From Gemmatimonadetes bacterium bin94 (GTDB taxonomy: Bacteria; Gemmatimonadota; Gemmatimonadetes; Longimicrobiales; Gaopeijiaceae): a stretch of DNA of 64,000 bases. Shown piece after piece: positions 26,954-36,296 of this stretch. Location: NCBI GenBank assembly GCA_002238865.1, contig MPNE01000015.1:20100-84099 (forward strand), written 5' to 3'. The notes below the pieces were generated by a model. It ran no database searches and was not told the DNA's origin. It was given only the letters and a program-made list of their open reading frames with translations. The first letter of the stretch is position 1. Each line of letters begins with the position of its first letter. The translations under genes and the position numbers were made by a program.

Positions 26954-27353
26954 GAATCGCTCCTTCCGCCTTATGATGGATAACGCTACTAGTGATCTTG
27001 TGTAACAAGCTATATCGTTCTACGATGCAATATCCGGCCCATGGGTGGCCGGGCGCCGCGTGATGAAAGCGTGCGGTGAGCGGTGTTCCCGCGGGACTTG
27101 CCGCTGGCTGTACGATGGACATCGGCGGCTTGGCGGCAACTCCCAATTGGCTGGGTGATGTGATGGAGGCCAAAGAGGCAGGCGACGCTTGGCTCTACGC
27201 CGGGGGCGCGTCCGACCCGGGACGCGGCCGCGAACGACGACAAGCGCCAAGCTTGACAGTACGGCTGGGTTGGCCCGGTTGGACGGTGCCGGTGGATCGC
27301 CATCATTGACGGTCGCGCAAACTGGAGCACAGCCAACGAGAGAGGTGGAGAGA
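26954..27353. other. AT-rich intergenic region between divergent genes
   Basis: The first part, about 26975-27035, is unusually AT-rich and includes the short inverted repeat CTTGT-TAC-ACAAG on the minus strand plus TTGTTA and TTATCC elements that could form a promoter for the small ORF and ankyrin gene. The rest is GC-rich, and short frames there look non-coding. It must also carry the promoter of the LRR lipoprotein gene at 27354. Confidence 0.4.
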
Positions 27354-29492
27354 TTGAGCAAATCAATAACTACGAATGGCAATCGAACCTCTTCCCGGGC
27401 GGTCGTCTTGTTCGCGGGACTGGTATGGACCACCGGCTGCGGCGACGCTGCCACCGAGCCGCCGCCGTCCGAGCCGCCGCGGCCTGCGGCGGTGACCGTG
27501 AATCCGGCCTCGGTCCAACTGGAAGCTCTGGGCGCGACCGTGCAGTTGACGGCCGAGGTCCGTGACCAGAACGGGCAAGTGATCGCCAACGTCGCCGTCG
27601 CCTGGACAAGCAGCGACCGCTCGGTGGCTGCAGTGAACGCCTCCGGACTGGTGACGGCGGCGGGCAACGGGGCGGCGACGATCACCGCGATGGCGGGCTC
27701 CGTGTCGGGGAACGCAGCCGTGACCGTAGCGCAGGAGGTGAGCTCGGTCACGGTGTCGCCAGCGGCGGCGATGATCGCACCCGGCGACACGCTTCGGCTC
27801 TCGGCAGAGGCGTTCGACGCGAACGGTAACACGGTAGCTGCGCCTGGAATCGACTGGGTATCGAGCGACAGGGCCGTGGCTTTGGTGAATGCTTCGGGGC
27901 TGGTGACCGCAGTCGCGGCTGGTGACGCCGAGATCACGGCCACGGCCGGCGGTGTGTCCGGGGCAGCTGTTGTGACTGTGGCTCGGGTGGTCAGCGAGGT
28001 GGTGGTGACATCGCCGAAGGACACCATCGCGCCCGGCGACACGCTGCGACTGGTGGCGGAGGCATTCGATCAGAACGGTCAGGCGGTGCGAGGGGTGGTT
28101 TTCGTCTGGTCCTCGGACAACCCGTCGGTCGCGACCGTGGACGCGTCGGGTTTGGTGCTGGGCGTAGCGGAAGGAAGGGTCAGAGTAACCGCGACGACGG
28201 GAGATGTTCGAGGGGCCACCGAGATCAGGGTGTTTCACCCCGATCGGGCTGTGCTGGAGTTGCTCTACCACTCCACGAATGGTCCGGATTGGCGTAATGA
28301 TGGCAATTGGCTAACCGATGAGCCTATTTGGGCTTGGTACGGAGTCGACGTGGGCCGTGATGGATCCGTTACGGGGCTGGAGCTCGACGCCAACTTGCTC
28401 AACGGTCGGATCCCACCCGAGGTTGGCCAACTCAAGAGCTTGACGCGGCTGTTGCTTGACAACAACGAACTGGCCGGCCCCATTCCGCCTGAACTCGGTC
28501 AGCTCACCGGCCTGACGCGGCTGTCGCTGTGGGACAACGATCTCAGCGGCCCGATCCCGCGCGAGCTTGGCAACCTGTTTGAGCTCGAGGAACTGAGGCT
28601 TGATCGGAACAATCTCTTCGGACCGATCCCCTTTGAGATCACCACCCTCACGAACCTGACGCTGTTGAACCTCGGCTTCAACGATCTCACCGGACGGATT
28701 CACCCGGAGTTGGCCAATCTTGCGAAGCTCACCTTCCTGGGTCTGGCCGCCAACGATCTAACGGGCAGGATCCCGGCCGAACTCGGAACGCTGCCGGAAC
28801 TGACGAGTCTGGCACTGTACAGCAATACCCTCTCCGGATCGATCCCGCCCGAGCTCGGGAACCTTTCGGCACTGACGAGTCTGAGGCTTGGGACCAATGC
28901 TCTCTCAGGGTCGATCCCGCCCGAGCTGGGCAATCTGTCGAACCTGCGGGAGCTGAATCTTTACAACAACGAGCTCACCGGGTCGATCCCGCCTGAACTC
29001 GGTAGCCTGTCCAAACTGAAGGAGCTGGACCTGATCGACAACAAGGTCTCCGGGCGGATCCCGTCGGAACTCGGCGACCTCTCCAGTCTGACGCGGCTGC
29101 GACTCGTCAACAACGAACTAAACGGTCCGATTCCACCCGAGATCGGCAGCCTGTCCAACTTGCAGGAACTGTGGCTCCAGTACAATGACCTCACAGGGTC
29201 GATCCCGTCTGAGCTGGGCAGCCTCTCCATCCTCAAGCAGCTCAACCTCAGTCACAACTCGCTTTCCGGCATGCTGCCCACCGAACTCGGTGACCTTGGC
29301 GCTCTGGTTGAGCTCGACCTTGAGAACAATCGTGCGCTTTGCGGCCCGTTGCCGCTGTCGCTGACCCGTCTCCTCTCGCTAACCGATTTCGACTATTCGG
29401 ACACCAAGCTGTGCGTTCCGGCCAACGCAGCGTTGCGACAATGGCTGAACGGCCTCGACTCTCACAAGGGCACGGGGATTCAGTGTCAGTAG
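27354..29492 (+). CDS. lipoprotein with three Ig-like (BIG2) domains and 13 plant-type leucine-rich repeats
   Basis: This 712-aa surface protein starts at a TTG (27354) with a GAGGTGGAG ribosome site just upstream; earlier codons in the open frame look non-coding. A signal peptide ends in the lipobox-like TTGC. Three BIG2 domains follow at about 40-285 (each with the motif WxSSDxxVAxVxASGLVT). Then comes an LRR cap (LLYHSTNGPDWRNDGNWL) and 13 tandem 24-residue repeats of the form GSIPPELGNLSxLxxLxLxxNxL, the pattern of plant receptor-like proteins, capped by a small region with two cysteines. It probably sits on the cell surface and binds a ligand or another cell. The repeats are close to identical in phase, so they probably arose by duplication. 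Confidence 0.85.
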   Translation: MSKSITTNGNRTSSRAVVLFAGLVWTTGCGDAATEPPPSEPPRPAAVTVNPASVQLEALGATVQLTAEVRDQNGQVIANVAVAWTSSDRSVAAVNASGLVTAAGNGAATITAMAGSVSGNAAVTVAQEVSSVTVSPAAAMIAPGDTLRLSAEAFDANGNTVAAPGIDWVSSDRAVALVNASGLVTAVAAGDAEITATAGGVSGAAVVTVARVVSEVVVTSPKDTIAPGDTLRLVAEAFDQNGQAVRGVVFVWSSDNPSVATVDASGLVLGVAEGRVRVTATTGDVRGATEIRVFHPDRAVLELLYHSTNGPDWRNDGNWLTDEPIWAWYGVDVGRDGSVTGLELDANLLNGRIPPEVGQLKSLTRLLLDNNELAGPIPPELGQLTGLTRLSLWDNDLSGPIPRELGNLFELEELRLDRNNLFGPIPFEITTLTNLTLLNLGFNDLTGRIHPELANLAKLTFLGLAANDLTGRIPAELGTLPELTSLALYSNTLSGSIPPELGNLSALTSLRLGTNALSGSIPPELGNLSNLRELNLYNNELTGSIPPELGSLSKLKELDLIDNKVSGRIPSELGDLSSLTRLRLVNNELNGPIPPEIGSLSNLQELWLQYNDLTGSIPSELGSLSILKQLNLSHNSLSGMLPTELGDLGALVELDLENNRALCGPLPLSLTRLLSLTDFDYSDTKLCVPANAALRQWLNGLDSHKGTGIQCQ

Positions 29493-29577
29493 TATTGTCG
29501 TTCCGTCACGCGCGGGCGCGGACCGAGACACGCTCGATCAGCTCCTTGTGACACTTCGAAGAAGGGACTCACCAGGC

Positions 29578-30669
29578 ATGAAGAAGTTGATCGTGGTCAT
29601 CCTGTTGGTCCTGAGCGTGGCCTGGCTCGCTGGCGCCCAGTCCCTGGTGTCGCAGGACGTGGGCGACCGGGTACGAGTGACGACCGCAACTCGCGTCGTG
29701 ACCGGTCGAGTGTTGGCCATCACTGAATCTGCGCTTGACCTGAGCTTCGAGAACGGGAGGTCCGAATCTTTCAGCCGTACCGCGATCAACCGTTTGGAGC
29801 GGAGCAGCCTGAGCCGCACGACGCGGAGCCTACATGGGTTCCTGCACGGCACCGGGGTAGTGAACCTGATTGGGCTGCCTTTCTTTGAAACGGATCGCCG
29901 AAGAACGCATTCTGAAACCGGCCCCATAGCGTTCTTGGCCACATCTGGAATACTTGGAGGAGTCACGGGAGCAGTCATCGGCCTCTTCAGGGGCGAGGTG
30001 TGGGAGGACATTACGTTCGGCAGCACGGCAGTCGCGGCTTCCAACGGACGCCGGACGCTGGTGGGTGTCCGAGCCGGGTATGGGTATTCGAGCCATACTG
30101 GCCTCGGTTCTTCTTCGGGCATTGCGCGCATGATCGCAGGTGTCGATGTGGCCGTTCCCTTGAGAAGCGGGATCGACTTGCGCATCGGAGCGGCTTTTGC
30201 GCCTAGGGGTTATGGTGACGTGGAAACGGTTGAGACTGACTATGTGCAAGGATCCGTTCTGGCGAGAGCAGGAACGCCCATTCGACGGGAACAACTATCG
30301 GCGGGCCTGCTTTTCGGTCCATGGGTAGCCTACGGTCTTTCCTGCAACATTGTTGAATGGAACCAGTCCTCCGGATTGTTCGTCACGGAGTACGTTAGGG
30401 TCCAATCCCGGCCTTGCGGCGAGGAGGCCAGGTCGCTGGATTACGGAATAGCGATGGGAGCTGCGGTGGAAGTACCGTTCCAATTGTCCCGAATTTCGAG
30501 GCTGGAGATCGATCTGGTCTACTCCATGGGGCTTGGGACGCACACTACACATATCGTACCCGACTTTCTCCCTGATCTCCCTGAGTTTGCGGGTGTACCA
30601 TCTGGATACACCGGCAGGACAAGGCATCTGACGATCCAGACGGGCTTTGTGATTCCGGTCGGAAACTGA
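29578..30669 (+). CDS. putative outer-membrane beta-barrel protein
   Basis: This 363-aa protein starts MKKLIVVILLVLSVAWLAGAQ, a clean signal peptide, and then shows alternating amphipathic strands (VGVRAGYGYSSHTGLG, GVDVAVPLRSGIDLRIGAAF, HLTIQTGFVIPVGN at the end) typical of small barrels. An early segment (RVRVTTATRVVTGRVLAITE) resembles the SH3-like domain at the front of some such proteins. The ATG at 29578 is preferred over a GTG-like start at 29548 because it gives the signal peptide. Codon use is more mixed than that of most neighbours. It follows the LRR lipoprotein by 85 bases on the same strand and may share its transcript. The function is unknown. Confidence 0.65.
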   Translation: MKKLIVVILLVLSVAWLAGAQSLVSQDVGDRVRVTTATRVVTGRVLAITESALDLSFENGRSESFSRTAINRLERSSLSRTTRSLHGFLHGTGVVNLIGLPFFETDRRRTHSETGPIAFLATSGILGGVTGAVIGLFRGEVWEDITFGSTAVAASNGRRTLVGVRAGYGYSSHTGLGSSSGIARMIAGVDVAVPLRSGIDLRIGAAFAPRGYGDVETVETDYVQGSVLARAGTPIRREQLSAGLLFGPWVAYGLSCNIVEWNQSSGLFVTEYVRVQSRPCGEEARSLDYGIAMGAAVEVPFQLSRISRLEIDLVYSMGLGTHTTHIVPDFLPDLPEFAGVPSGYTGRTRHLTIQTGFVIPVGN

Positions 30670-30852
30670 CCGAGATGGTCGGTCGGGGTCAGCGACGGCA
30701 CCGGAACGCCGATCAATAGCGGGAGTCAAACAGCGGGAATCCGGGCTGCCGAACACGTAACGCCAACGACCACAGAGAGATACAAACATGACACAGCATG
30801 CCGCAACGTCAGGGTCAGTTGTACCCGCTCCGAGCCCGTCGCCCCACCCCCC

Positions 30853-32037
30853 TCAGAACGCCGAAACCCCAGTAACCGTCTGCCCCAGGATCAGCGAGTG
30901 GACGTCGTGGGTCCCCTCGTAGGTATACACCGACTCCAGATTCGCCATGTGCCGCATGGACGAGTACTCGGCGAGGATCCCGTTGGCGCCGAGGAGCCGG
31001 CGCGCCTCGCGGGCGATGTCGCAGGCCATGTCCACGTTGGCGCGCTTGGCCAGACTGACCTGCTGCGGGGTCATTTTCCCCTCGTCCTTGAGGCGCCCCA
31101 GGCGCAGGCACAGCAGCTGCCCCTGCGTGATCCAGGTCAGCATGTCGGCAATGCGCACCTGCTGAATCTGCTTCCCCGCGATGGTGCCGTCGAACATCAC
31201 CCGTTGACCCGCGTAGTCGACGGCTTCGTGGAAGCACGCCATGGCGGCCCCCACGGCTCCGAACGAGATCCCGTAGCGCGCCTGGGTCAGGCACATCAGC
31301 GGGCTCTTGAGACCGGTCGACCCCGGCATGACGGCGTCGGCCGGGAGGTGAACGTCCTCCAGCACGAGCTCGCTCGTGTCCGACGCCAGCAGCGACAGCT
31401 TCCCCTTCTGGTCGCGAGCGCTGAAGCCGGGCGTGTCCGTGGGCACGACGAAGCCGCGGATGCCCTTCGTGTCTCCCGCCTCTCCGGTCTGGGCCCAGAT
31501 CACGGCCACATCGGCCATCGAGCCGTTCGTGATCCACATCTTGGTGCCGTTGAGCACCCAGCCGTCCGCGGTCTCCCGGGCCCTCGTGATCATCCCCGCC
31601 GGGTTCGATCCGTAGTCGGGCTCGGTGAGGCCGAAGCAGCCGATCTTCTCCCCCGAGGCCAGCCCGGGAAGCCACGTGCGGCGCTGTTCCTCGCTGCCGA
31701 AGGTGTAGATGGGGTACATGACCAGCGCGCCCTGCACCGAAACGAAGGAACGGATCCCGGAATCGCCCCGTTCCAGCTCCTGCATGATCAGGCCGTACGA
31801 CACGTTGTTGAGCTCGGCGCATCCGTATTCGGCGGGCAGGTTGGCGCCCAGCATCCCAAGCTCGCCGATCTCGGGGATCAGCTCGGTCGGGAAGCGGCGC
31901 TCCACATAGGCGTCACCGATGACGGGCAGCACCCGGTCCTCGACCCATTCCCGGACCGTGTCGCGGACCATCCGTTCCTCTTCGGAAAGGAGGGAATCCA
32001 CATCGTAGAAATCGATGCCTTCGAACCTTGCTGCCAT
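30853..32037 (-). CDS. gcdH: glutaryl-CoA dehydrogenase-type acyl-CoA dehydrogenase
   Basis: This 394-aa FAD enzyme has all acyl-CoA dehydrogenase blocks: CFGLTEPDYGSNPAGM, WITNGSMADVAVIWA and the C-terminal catalytic segment YEGTHDVHSLILG, whose Glu is the base. The RSFVSVQ motif in the N-terminal region fits the glutaryl-CoA type, which oxidises and decarboxylates glutaryl-CoA to crotonyl-CoA in lysine and tryptophan breakdown. Length matches the family. It is the last gene of the long minus-strand run, 53 bases after the zinc-ribbon gene, and has a clear ATG start. Confident on family, moderately on substrate. Confidence 0.85.
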   Translation of the reverse strand: MAARFEGIDFYDVDSLLSEEERMVRDTVREWVEDRVLPVIGDAYVERRFPTELIPEIGELGMLGANLPAEYGCAELNNVSYGLIMQELERGDSGIRSFVSVQGALVMYPIYTFGSEEQRRTWLPGLASGEKIGCFGLTEPDYGSNPAGMITRARETADGWVLNGTKMWITNGSMADVAVIWAQTGEAGDTKGIRGFVVPTDTPGFSARDQKGKLSLLASDTSELVLEDVHLPADAVMPGSTGLKSPLMCLTQARYGISFGAVGAAMACFHEAVDYAGQRVMFDGTIAGKQIQQVRIADMLTWITQGQLLCLRLGRLKDEGKMTPQQVSLAKRANVDMACDIAREARRLLGANGILAEYSSMRHMANLESVYTYEGTHDVHSLILGQTVTGVSAF

Positions 32038-32089
32038 TGATGTCGTCTCCAGAGAGTGAAACGGGGGTGCACGGACGGTGCCGACCCGG

Positions 32090-32437
32090 TCAACGGGGCC
32101 GGTGGCGGAAGCGGAGGACGCCGTAACAGAGTTCCCTGCCGGCGCGCGATCCCAGCCAGAACGTCGCCAACACGGCCCCGATCCAGCCTCCGATCAGCAT
32201 GGCGGACGGCCGCTGGGCGAAGTAGATCCACCCTGCGAGCACAGCCGCCATCACGCCGCCGACCTTCCACCCCACGCCGCTGGCCTGCGCGCGCGCCGCG
32301 GCGATGCACGCTTCGCACCAGAGATGACGATCGAGTTCCCGCGCCCGGCACGCGCGCCCGCACCTGCCGCACGAGAGATCGCCGCTGGTCGCGCCGCCAC
32401 CCACATCCGAGGGCCGTGCCTCCGCGCCGGCCCTCAC
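32090..32437 (-). CDS. small zinc-ribbon membrane protein
   Basis: This roughly 115-aa protein has a four-cysteine zinc ribbon (CGRCGRACRARELDRHLWCEAC) near the N-terminus and two hydrophobic helices afterwards (VGGVMAAVLAGWIYFA and MLIGGWIGAVLATFWLG). I take the GTG at 32437 as the start because GGGTGGGG lies just upstream; an ATG at 32476 would overlap the dehydrogenase gene by 26 bases. No enzymatic motif is visible. It may anchor or sense something at the inner membrane. Confidence 0.55.
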   Translation of the reverse strand: MRAGAEARPSDVGGGATSGDLSCGRCGRACRARELDRHLWCEACIAAARAQASGVGWKVGGVMAAVLAGWIYFAQRPSAMLIGGWIGAVLATFWLGSRAGRELCYGVLRFRHRPR

Positions 32438-32450
32438 CGTGCCCCACCCT

Positions 32451-33467
32451 TCACGCCAGCGCTCCGATGACCGCATCGGTGAACTCCGCCGTGCCGGCCG
32501 AGCCGCCCATGTCGCGCGTTCGCGACACCCCGTCCCGGATCACGGAATAGAGCGCCGACCGCACCCGTGCCGCCTCCTCCGGCTGGCCGACGTGCTCAAG
32601 CAGCAGGCAGGCCGACAGCAGGAGTCCGGTGGGGTTGGCCACCCCCTGCCCCGCGATGTCGGGGGCCGACCCGTGCACAGCCTCGAAGACGGCGTGATCT
32701 TCGCCGATGTTGGCCGCTGGCGCGAAGCCCAGTCCGCCGACGAGGCCCGCCATGAGGTCGCTCAGGATGTCGCCGAACATGTTTTCCATGACCAGCACAT
32801 CGAAGCGGTACGGATCCAGCACCAGGTACATGGCGGTCGCGTCGATGATCCTGTCCTCGAACCCGACCCGGTCCGCGTACCCCTCCGCGATGCGCCGCCC
32901 GACGTCGAGGAACAGTCCCTGGGTGTGTTTCAGGATGTTCGCCTTGTGCGCCAGGGTGACTTTTTCCCGCCCGTTCGCGGCGGCGTAGTCGAACGCGAAG
33001 CGGACGATCCGCTCGGAGCCGTAACGGGTCGTGATCATGACCGACTCGGCCGCGGCCTTGGGGTCGTTCTCCATGCCGATGAAGTGCTCGACGCCCACGT
33101 ACAGCCCTTCCGTATTCTCTCGGATCAGAACCAGGTCGATGTCTTCGTATCGGCCCCCCGGCAGGATCGTCCTGACGGGACGGACGTTGGCGTAGAGCGC
33201 GAACTCCTTGCGGATGGCAACGTTGACCGAGCGGAAGCCCGAGCCGGACGGCGTGGTGAGCGGGCCCTTGAGCGCAACCCTGTGGGCGTTGATGGAGTCC
33301 ACCGTTTCCTGCGGGAGAACGCTCCCATGGGAGGGCACCGCCGAGGTTCCCGCGACCTGGTGATCGTACTCCAGCCTGGCGCCCACCGCGTCGAGAACGC
33401 GAAGCACCGCCCCCGTAACCTCCGGACCGATCCCGTCGCCGGGGATCACCGTGACGGTCTTATTCAT
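32451..33467 (-). CDS. NAD-dependent isocitrate / homoisocitrate-type dehydrogenase
   Basis: This 338-aa protein belongs to the isocitrate/isopropylmalate dehydrogenase family. It has the GDGIGPEVT start, the substrate motif [15 protein letters not shown] and [10 protein letters not shown] with the isocitrate-type Ser-x-Asn, the metal aspartates in [12 protein letters not shown] and the NAD-site [16 protein letters not shown]. The substrate loop favours isocitrate or homoisocitrate over isopropylmalate. Its start overlaps the end of msrB by eight bases. A DRE-TIM synthase heads the same run 10 kb away, so the two might act in one pathway, but this is inference. I am confident of the family and less of the substrate. 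Confidence 0.8.
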   Translation of the reverse strand: MNKTVTVIPGDGIGPEVTGAVLRVLDAVGARLEYDHQVAGTSAVPSHGSVLPQETVDSINAHRVALKGPLTTPSGSGFRSVNVAIRKEFALYANVRPVRTILPGGRYEDIDLVLIRENTEGLYVGVEHFIGMENDPKAAAESVMITTRYGSERIVRFAFDYAAANGREKVTLAHKANILKHTQGLFLDVGRRIAEGYADRVGFEDRIIDATAMYLVLDPYRFDVLVMENMFGDILSDLMAGLVGGLGFAPAANIGEDHAVFEAVHGSAPDIAGQGVANPTGLLLSACLLLEHVGQPEEAARVRSALYSVIRDGVSRTRDMGGSAGTAEFTDAVIGALA

Positions 33468-33897
33468 CCGGGGAAGTGCCGTCCTGCGGCTCGAAGTTCA
33501 GCGCCGCCGAATTGATGCAGTAGCGCATGCCGGTCGGCGCGGGACCGTCCGGAAACACATGGCCGAGGTGGGCATCGCAGCGGCTGCAGACCACCTCGGT
33601 ACGCCGCATGAAGAACTTGCGATCTTCCTTTTCGCCGACGTTCCCGTTCGTCGCGGGCCTGGTGAAGCTGGGCCATCCGGTCCCCGAATCAAACTTCGCG
33701 GATGACTCGAACAGAGCCTGCCCGCAACAGACGCAACGATAGCTTCCATCCTCTTTGGTGGCCCAGTACTCCCCGGAGAACGCCCGCTCCGTACCCCCCT
33801 TTCGAGCCACCCGGAACTGTTCGGGCGTCAGCTCTTCCCGCCATTCGCGGTCGCTCTTTCGGACCCTGGCCAGGTCCGGATCTGCAGTCTTCGTCAT
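33460..33897 (-). CDS. msrB: peptide methionine-(R)-S-oxide reductase
   Basis: This 145-aa protein has the complete MsrB set: the zinc-binding CVCCGQALF and [12 protein letters not shown] pairs, [10 protein letters not shown], and the catalytic cysteine in [11 protein letters not shown]. It repairs methionine-R-sulfoxide in proteins using thioredoxin. The ATG at 33897 is chosen over the longer frame because it overlaps the stop of the SDR gene by four bases and matches the family start. It is cytoplasmic, as no signal peptide is seen. Confidence 0.92.
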   Translation of the reverse strand: MTKTADPDLARVRKSDREWREELTPEQFRVARKGGTERAFSGEYWATKEDGSYRCVCCGQALFESSAKFDSGTGWPSFTRPATNGNVGEKEDRKFFMRRTEVVCSRCDAHLGHVFPDGPAPTGMRYCINSAALNFEPQDGTSPDE

Positions 33898-34775
33898 ATC
33901 AGGTATCCCCCGTCTACTGGAATCACGGCCCCCGTAATATGGCGGGCAACCTCGGAGCACAAGAAGAGGATGACCGAAACAACATCCTGCGGGTCACCCA
34001 GCCGGCCCAGCGCGCTTCGCTCCCGGGCACGGTCCAGGAGCTCCGCCGGTACCCGCTCCGTGAGACGAGTGGTGCGGATATACCCGGGGGCGACCGCGTT
34101 CACATTCACATTCGACGGCCCCAGCTCCAACGCCGTGCTGCGCGTCAGTCCAATGATCCCGGCCTTGGACGAGCAGTAGTTCGCAAGGCCGAATTCGCTG
34201 GACAGCCCGTGCACCGAAGAGATGTTCACGATCTTGCCGTACTCCTGCGCCCGAAGATATGGCGCGACCGCGCGCGTGAAGTGGAACGTGCCGGTCAGGT
34301 TGGTATCGATCACGTAGTTCCACTCTTCGTCGGTCATCCGCCACAGGGCCCGGTCACTGCCGACCCCGGCGTTGTTGACAAGGATATGGAGTCCGCCCAG
34401 CCGGTCATGTGCCTCCGCGACGAACGCGTTCACGCCGGACGAATCCCGTGAATCGCACGCCCGCACGAACCCATCCACCTCGCCCTCGCTCAGAATCCGT
34501 TCCACCTCGGCAGCCGCCCGACGGCTGGCAGCCCCGGCGTCGAAGTAGTTGAAGGCGACGCGGACACCGTTGCGGGCAAGCCCGATCGCGGTTGCGCGCC
34601 CGATTCCGCTGGAACCGCCGGTCACGATCGCGACCCGCCCCCGCAGCGATGGATGCTCGGAGACGGGAGCCGGCCGGGTTTCGGTCGACACCTCGCTCAG
34701 AAGTTCCTCGACCGCGCCCTCGACACCCGTTTGGCCGCCGGCCACTCCGGGGGCGCGGCCCGATGAGTCACTCAT
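33894..34775 (-). CDS. short-chain dehydrogenase/reductase, FabG-like
   Basis: This 293-aa protein is a classical SDR: the cofactor motif [14 protein letters not shown], and the catalytic Ser-Tyr-Lys in [11 protein letters not shown] followed by ANYCSSKAG, plus the C-terminal PVDGGYL. The sequence is closest to 3-oxoacyl-ACP reductases. About 45 residues precede the fold, a little more than usual; the GGGGGA ribosome site supports the ATG at 34775. The last base of its TGA overlaps the msrB ATG. It lies 64 bases after phoU, the widest gap in this part of the run. The exact substrate is unknown. Confidence 0.85.
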   Translation of the reverse strand: MSDSSGRAPGVAGGQTGVEGAVEELLSEVSTETRPAPVSEHPSLRGRVAIVTGGSSGIGRATAIGLARNGVRVAFNYFDAGAASRRAAAEVERILSEGEVDGFVRACDSRDSSGVNAFVAEAHDRLGGLHILVNNAGVGSDRALWRMTDEEWNYVIDTNLTGTFHFTRAVAPYLRAQEYGKIVNISSVHGLSSEFGLANYCSSKAGIIGLTRSTALELGPSNVNVNAVAPGYIRTTRLTERVPAELLDRARERSALGRLGDPQDVVSVILFLCSEVARHITGAVIPVDGGYLI

Positions 34776-34839
34776 GGAATGTCCCCCGTCCCGCCCTGCC
34801 GACAGGGCGACTTGCGCCTCCCGGTGCTCTCACGGGTCT

Positions 34840-35520
34840 TCACCACGGGCTGCTTGCGTGCTTTATGGACCTGCCCTCTACCAGAAACACCACGTCTTCG
34901 GCGATGTTGGTGGCGAGGTCTCCGACTCGCTCCAGGTTCTGCACCACCAGGATGGTGTCGAGCCCGGGAGTAATGTAGCGCGGTTGCTCCAGCATGTAGG
35001 AGACGATGATCCGGAAAGCGGACGTCCTGAGGTCGTCCACTCGCTGATCTTCGGCGATGACCATCCTGGCCATTTCCACGTCCCGATTGACCATGGCATC
35101 GAGGGCCTTGCCGAGCATTCTCCGCACCTGACCGCCAATCTCCCATATCTCCATGATGGCGGGTAGCGGGGGATGTTGCGCGATGCGCCGGCTTGCCTTT
35201 GCGATGTTGACCGCGTGATCCCCGATCCGTTCGATGTCGTTGGACGCCTTGAGGGCGACGAACACCAGCCGCAGGTCGCCCGCCATGGGATGTTGCAGTG
35301 CCAGCAGCTCCAGGACGTGCTCGTCGATCGCGACCTCGAGTTCGTCGACGCGGTCGTCCGCCCGCCGAACCACCCTGGTCATGCTCGCGTCCCGCTCCGA
35401 AAGCCCTTCCATGGCCATCCGCACCAGCTCCTCCGCGCGGCCCGCCATTTCCAGCAGCATCTGTTGCAGGCGATCGAGCTGCGCTTCAAAGGGCCCTCTG
35501 GGGAAGGGTGATTCGGTCAT
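34840..35520 (-). CDS. phoU: phosphate transport regulator PhoU
   Basis: This 226-aa protein has two PhoU three-helix repeats, with the metal-binding motifs KASNDIERIGDHAVNIA in the first half and NLERVGDLATNIAEDVV in the second. PhoU links the state of the Pst transporter to the PhoR kinase and keeps the Pho response off when phosphate is plentiful. The ATG overlaps the TGA of pstB by four bases (ATGA). Length is normal. Confidence 0.95.
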   Translation of the reverse strand: MTESPFPRGPFEAQLDRLQQMLLEMAGRAEELVRMAMEGLSERDASMTRVVRRADDRVDELEVAIDEHVLELLALQHPMAGDLRLVFVALKASNDIERIGDHAVNIAKASRRIAQHPPLPAIMEIWEIGGQVRRMLGKALDAMVNRDVEMARMVIAEDQRVDDLRTSAFRIIVSYMLEQPRYITPGLDTILVVQNLERVGDLATNIAEDVVFLVEGRSIKHASSPW

Positions 35521-36296
35521 GAGATCCGGCCCGTGAGATAGTGCTCGGTGCGCCGCTTGCGAGGGTTCGTGAAGAGGGTTTCGGTCGGACCGTACTCCAG
35601 CAGCTCGCCCCGGTCCAGATATCCCGTGAGATCCGAGAGGCGGGCGGCCTGCGCACGATTGTGGGTGGCGATGACGATGGTATGGTCCGACTTGAGCGAG
35701 TGGATCGTAGCCTCGATGCGCGCGGTGGCCGTGGGATCGAGCGCCGACGTGGGTTCATCCATCAGCAGGATGTCAGGCTTGAGGGCCAGTGTGCGTGCAA
35801 TGCAGAGCCTCTGGCGCTGGCCGGCCGAGAGCTCCATGGCAGGCGCGTCGAGGTCCTCTGCGACCTCGGACCAGAGCCCGGCCGCGGTCAATGCCTCCTC
35901 CGCCAGCACGTGCAGGTCCCCGGAATAGCCGCTGGCACGGGGCCCGAAGGCAACGTTGTCGAACACCGACTTGGGAAACAGCGTGGCCTGCTGGAACACC
36001 ATGCCGATCCGTCTGCGCACCTCGACCGGATCGATCCGTTCGCCGTGCAGATCCACGCCGTTGAGACACACTGTCCCGGTGGTGACCGCGCCCGGCAACA
36101 GCTCGTTCATCCGGTTGAAACAGCGCAGCAGCGTCGTCTTGCCGCACCCGGAAGGACCAATGATGGAAACGACCCGCCCGCGGGGGATGGACAGCGAAAT
36201 CTCGCTCAGAGCAGTCTTGCCGCCAAAGCGCACCGTTAGCGCGTCCGCGGACAGGGCCGGGGTCTCCGGACCCGTTCCGGATGCAGAGATGTTCAC
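35517..36296 (-). CDS. pstB: phosphate ABC transporter ATPase PstB
   Basis: This 259-aa ABC ATPase has Walker A GPSGCGKTT, the Q-loop in VFQQATLF, the signature LSAGQRQRLCIARTLA, Walker B LLMDEPTSALDP and the switch histidine in IATHNRAQ. It powers phosphate uptake through PstC and PstA. The GTG at 36296 overlaps the pstA stop by four bases; the longer open frame upstream is not coding. The C-terminal TLFTNPRKRRTEHYLTGRIS is typical of PstB. Confidence 0.93.
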   Translation of the reverse strand: MNISASGTGPETPALSADALTVRFGGKTALSEISLSIPRGRVVSIIGPSGCGKTTLLRCFNRMNELLPGAVTTGTVCLNGVDLHGERIDPVEVRRRIGMVFQQATLFPKSVFDNVAFGPRASGYSGDLHVLAEEALTAAGLWSEVAEDLDAPAMELSAGQRQRLCIARTLALKPDILLMDEPTSALDPTATARIEATIHSLKSDHTIVIATHNRAQAARLSDLTGYLDRGELLEYGPTETLFTNPRKRRTEHYLTGRIS

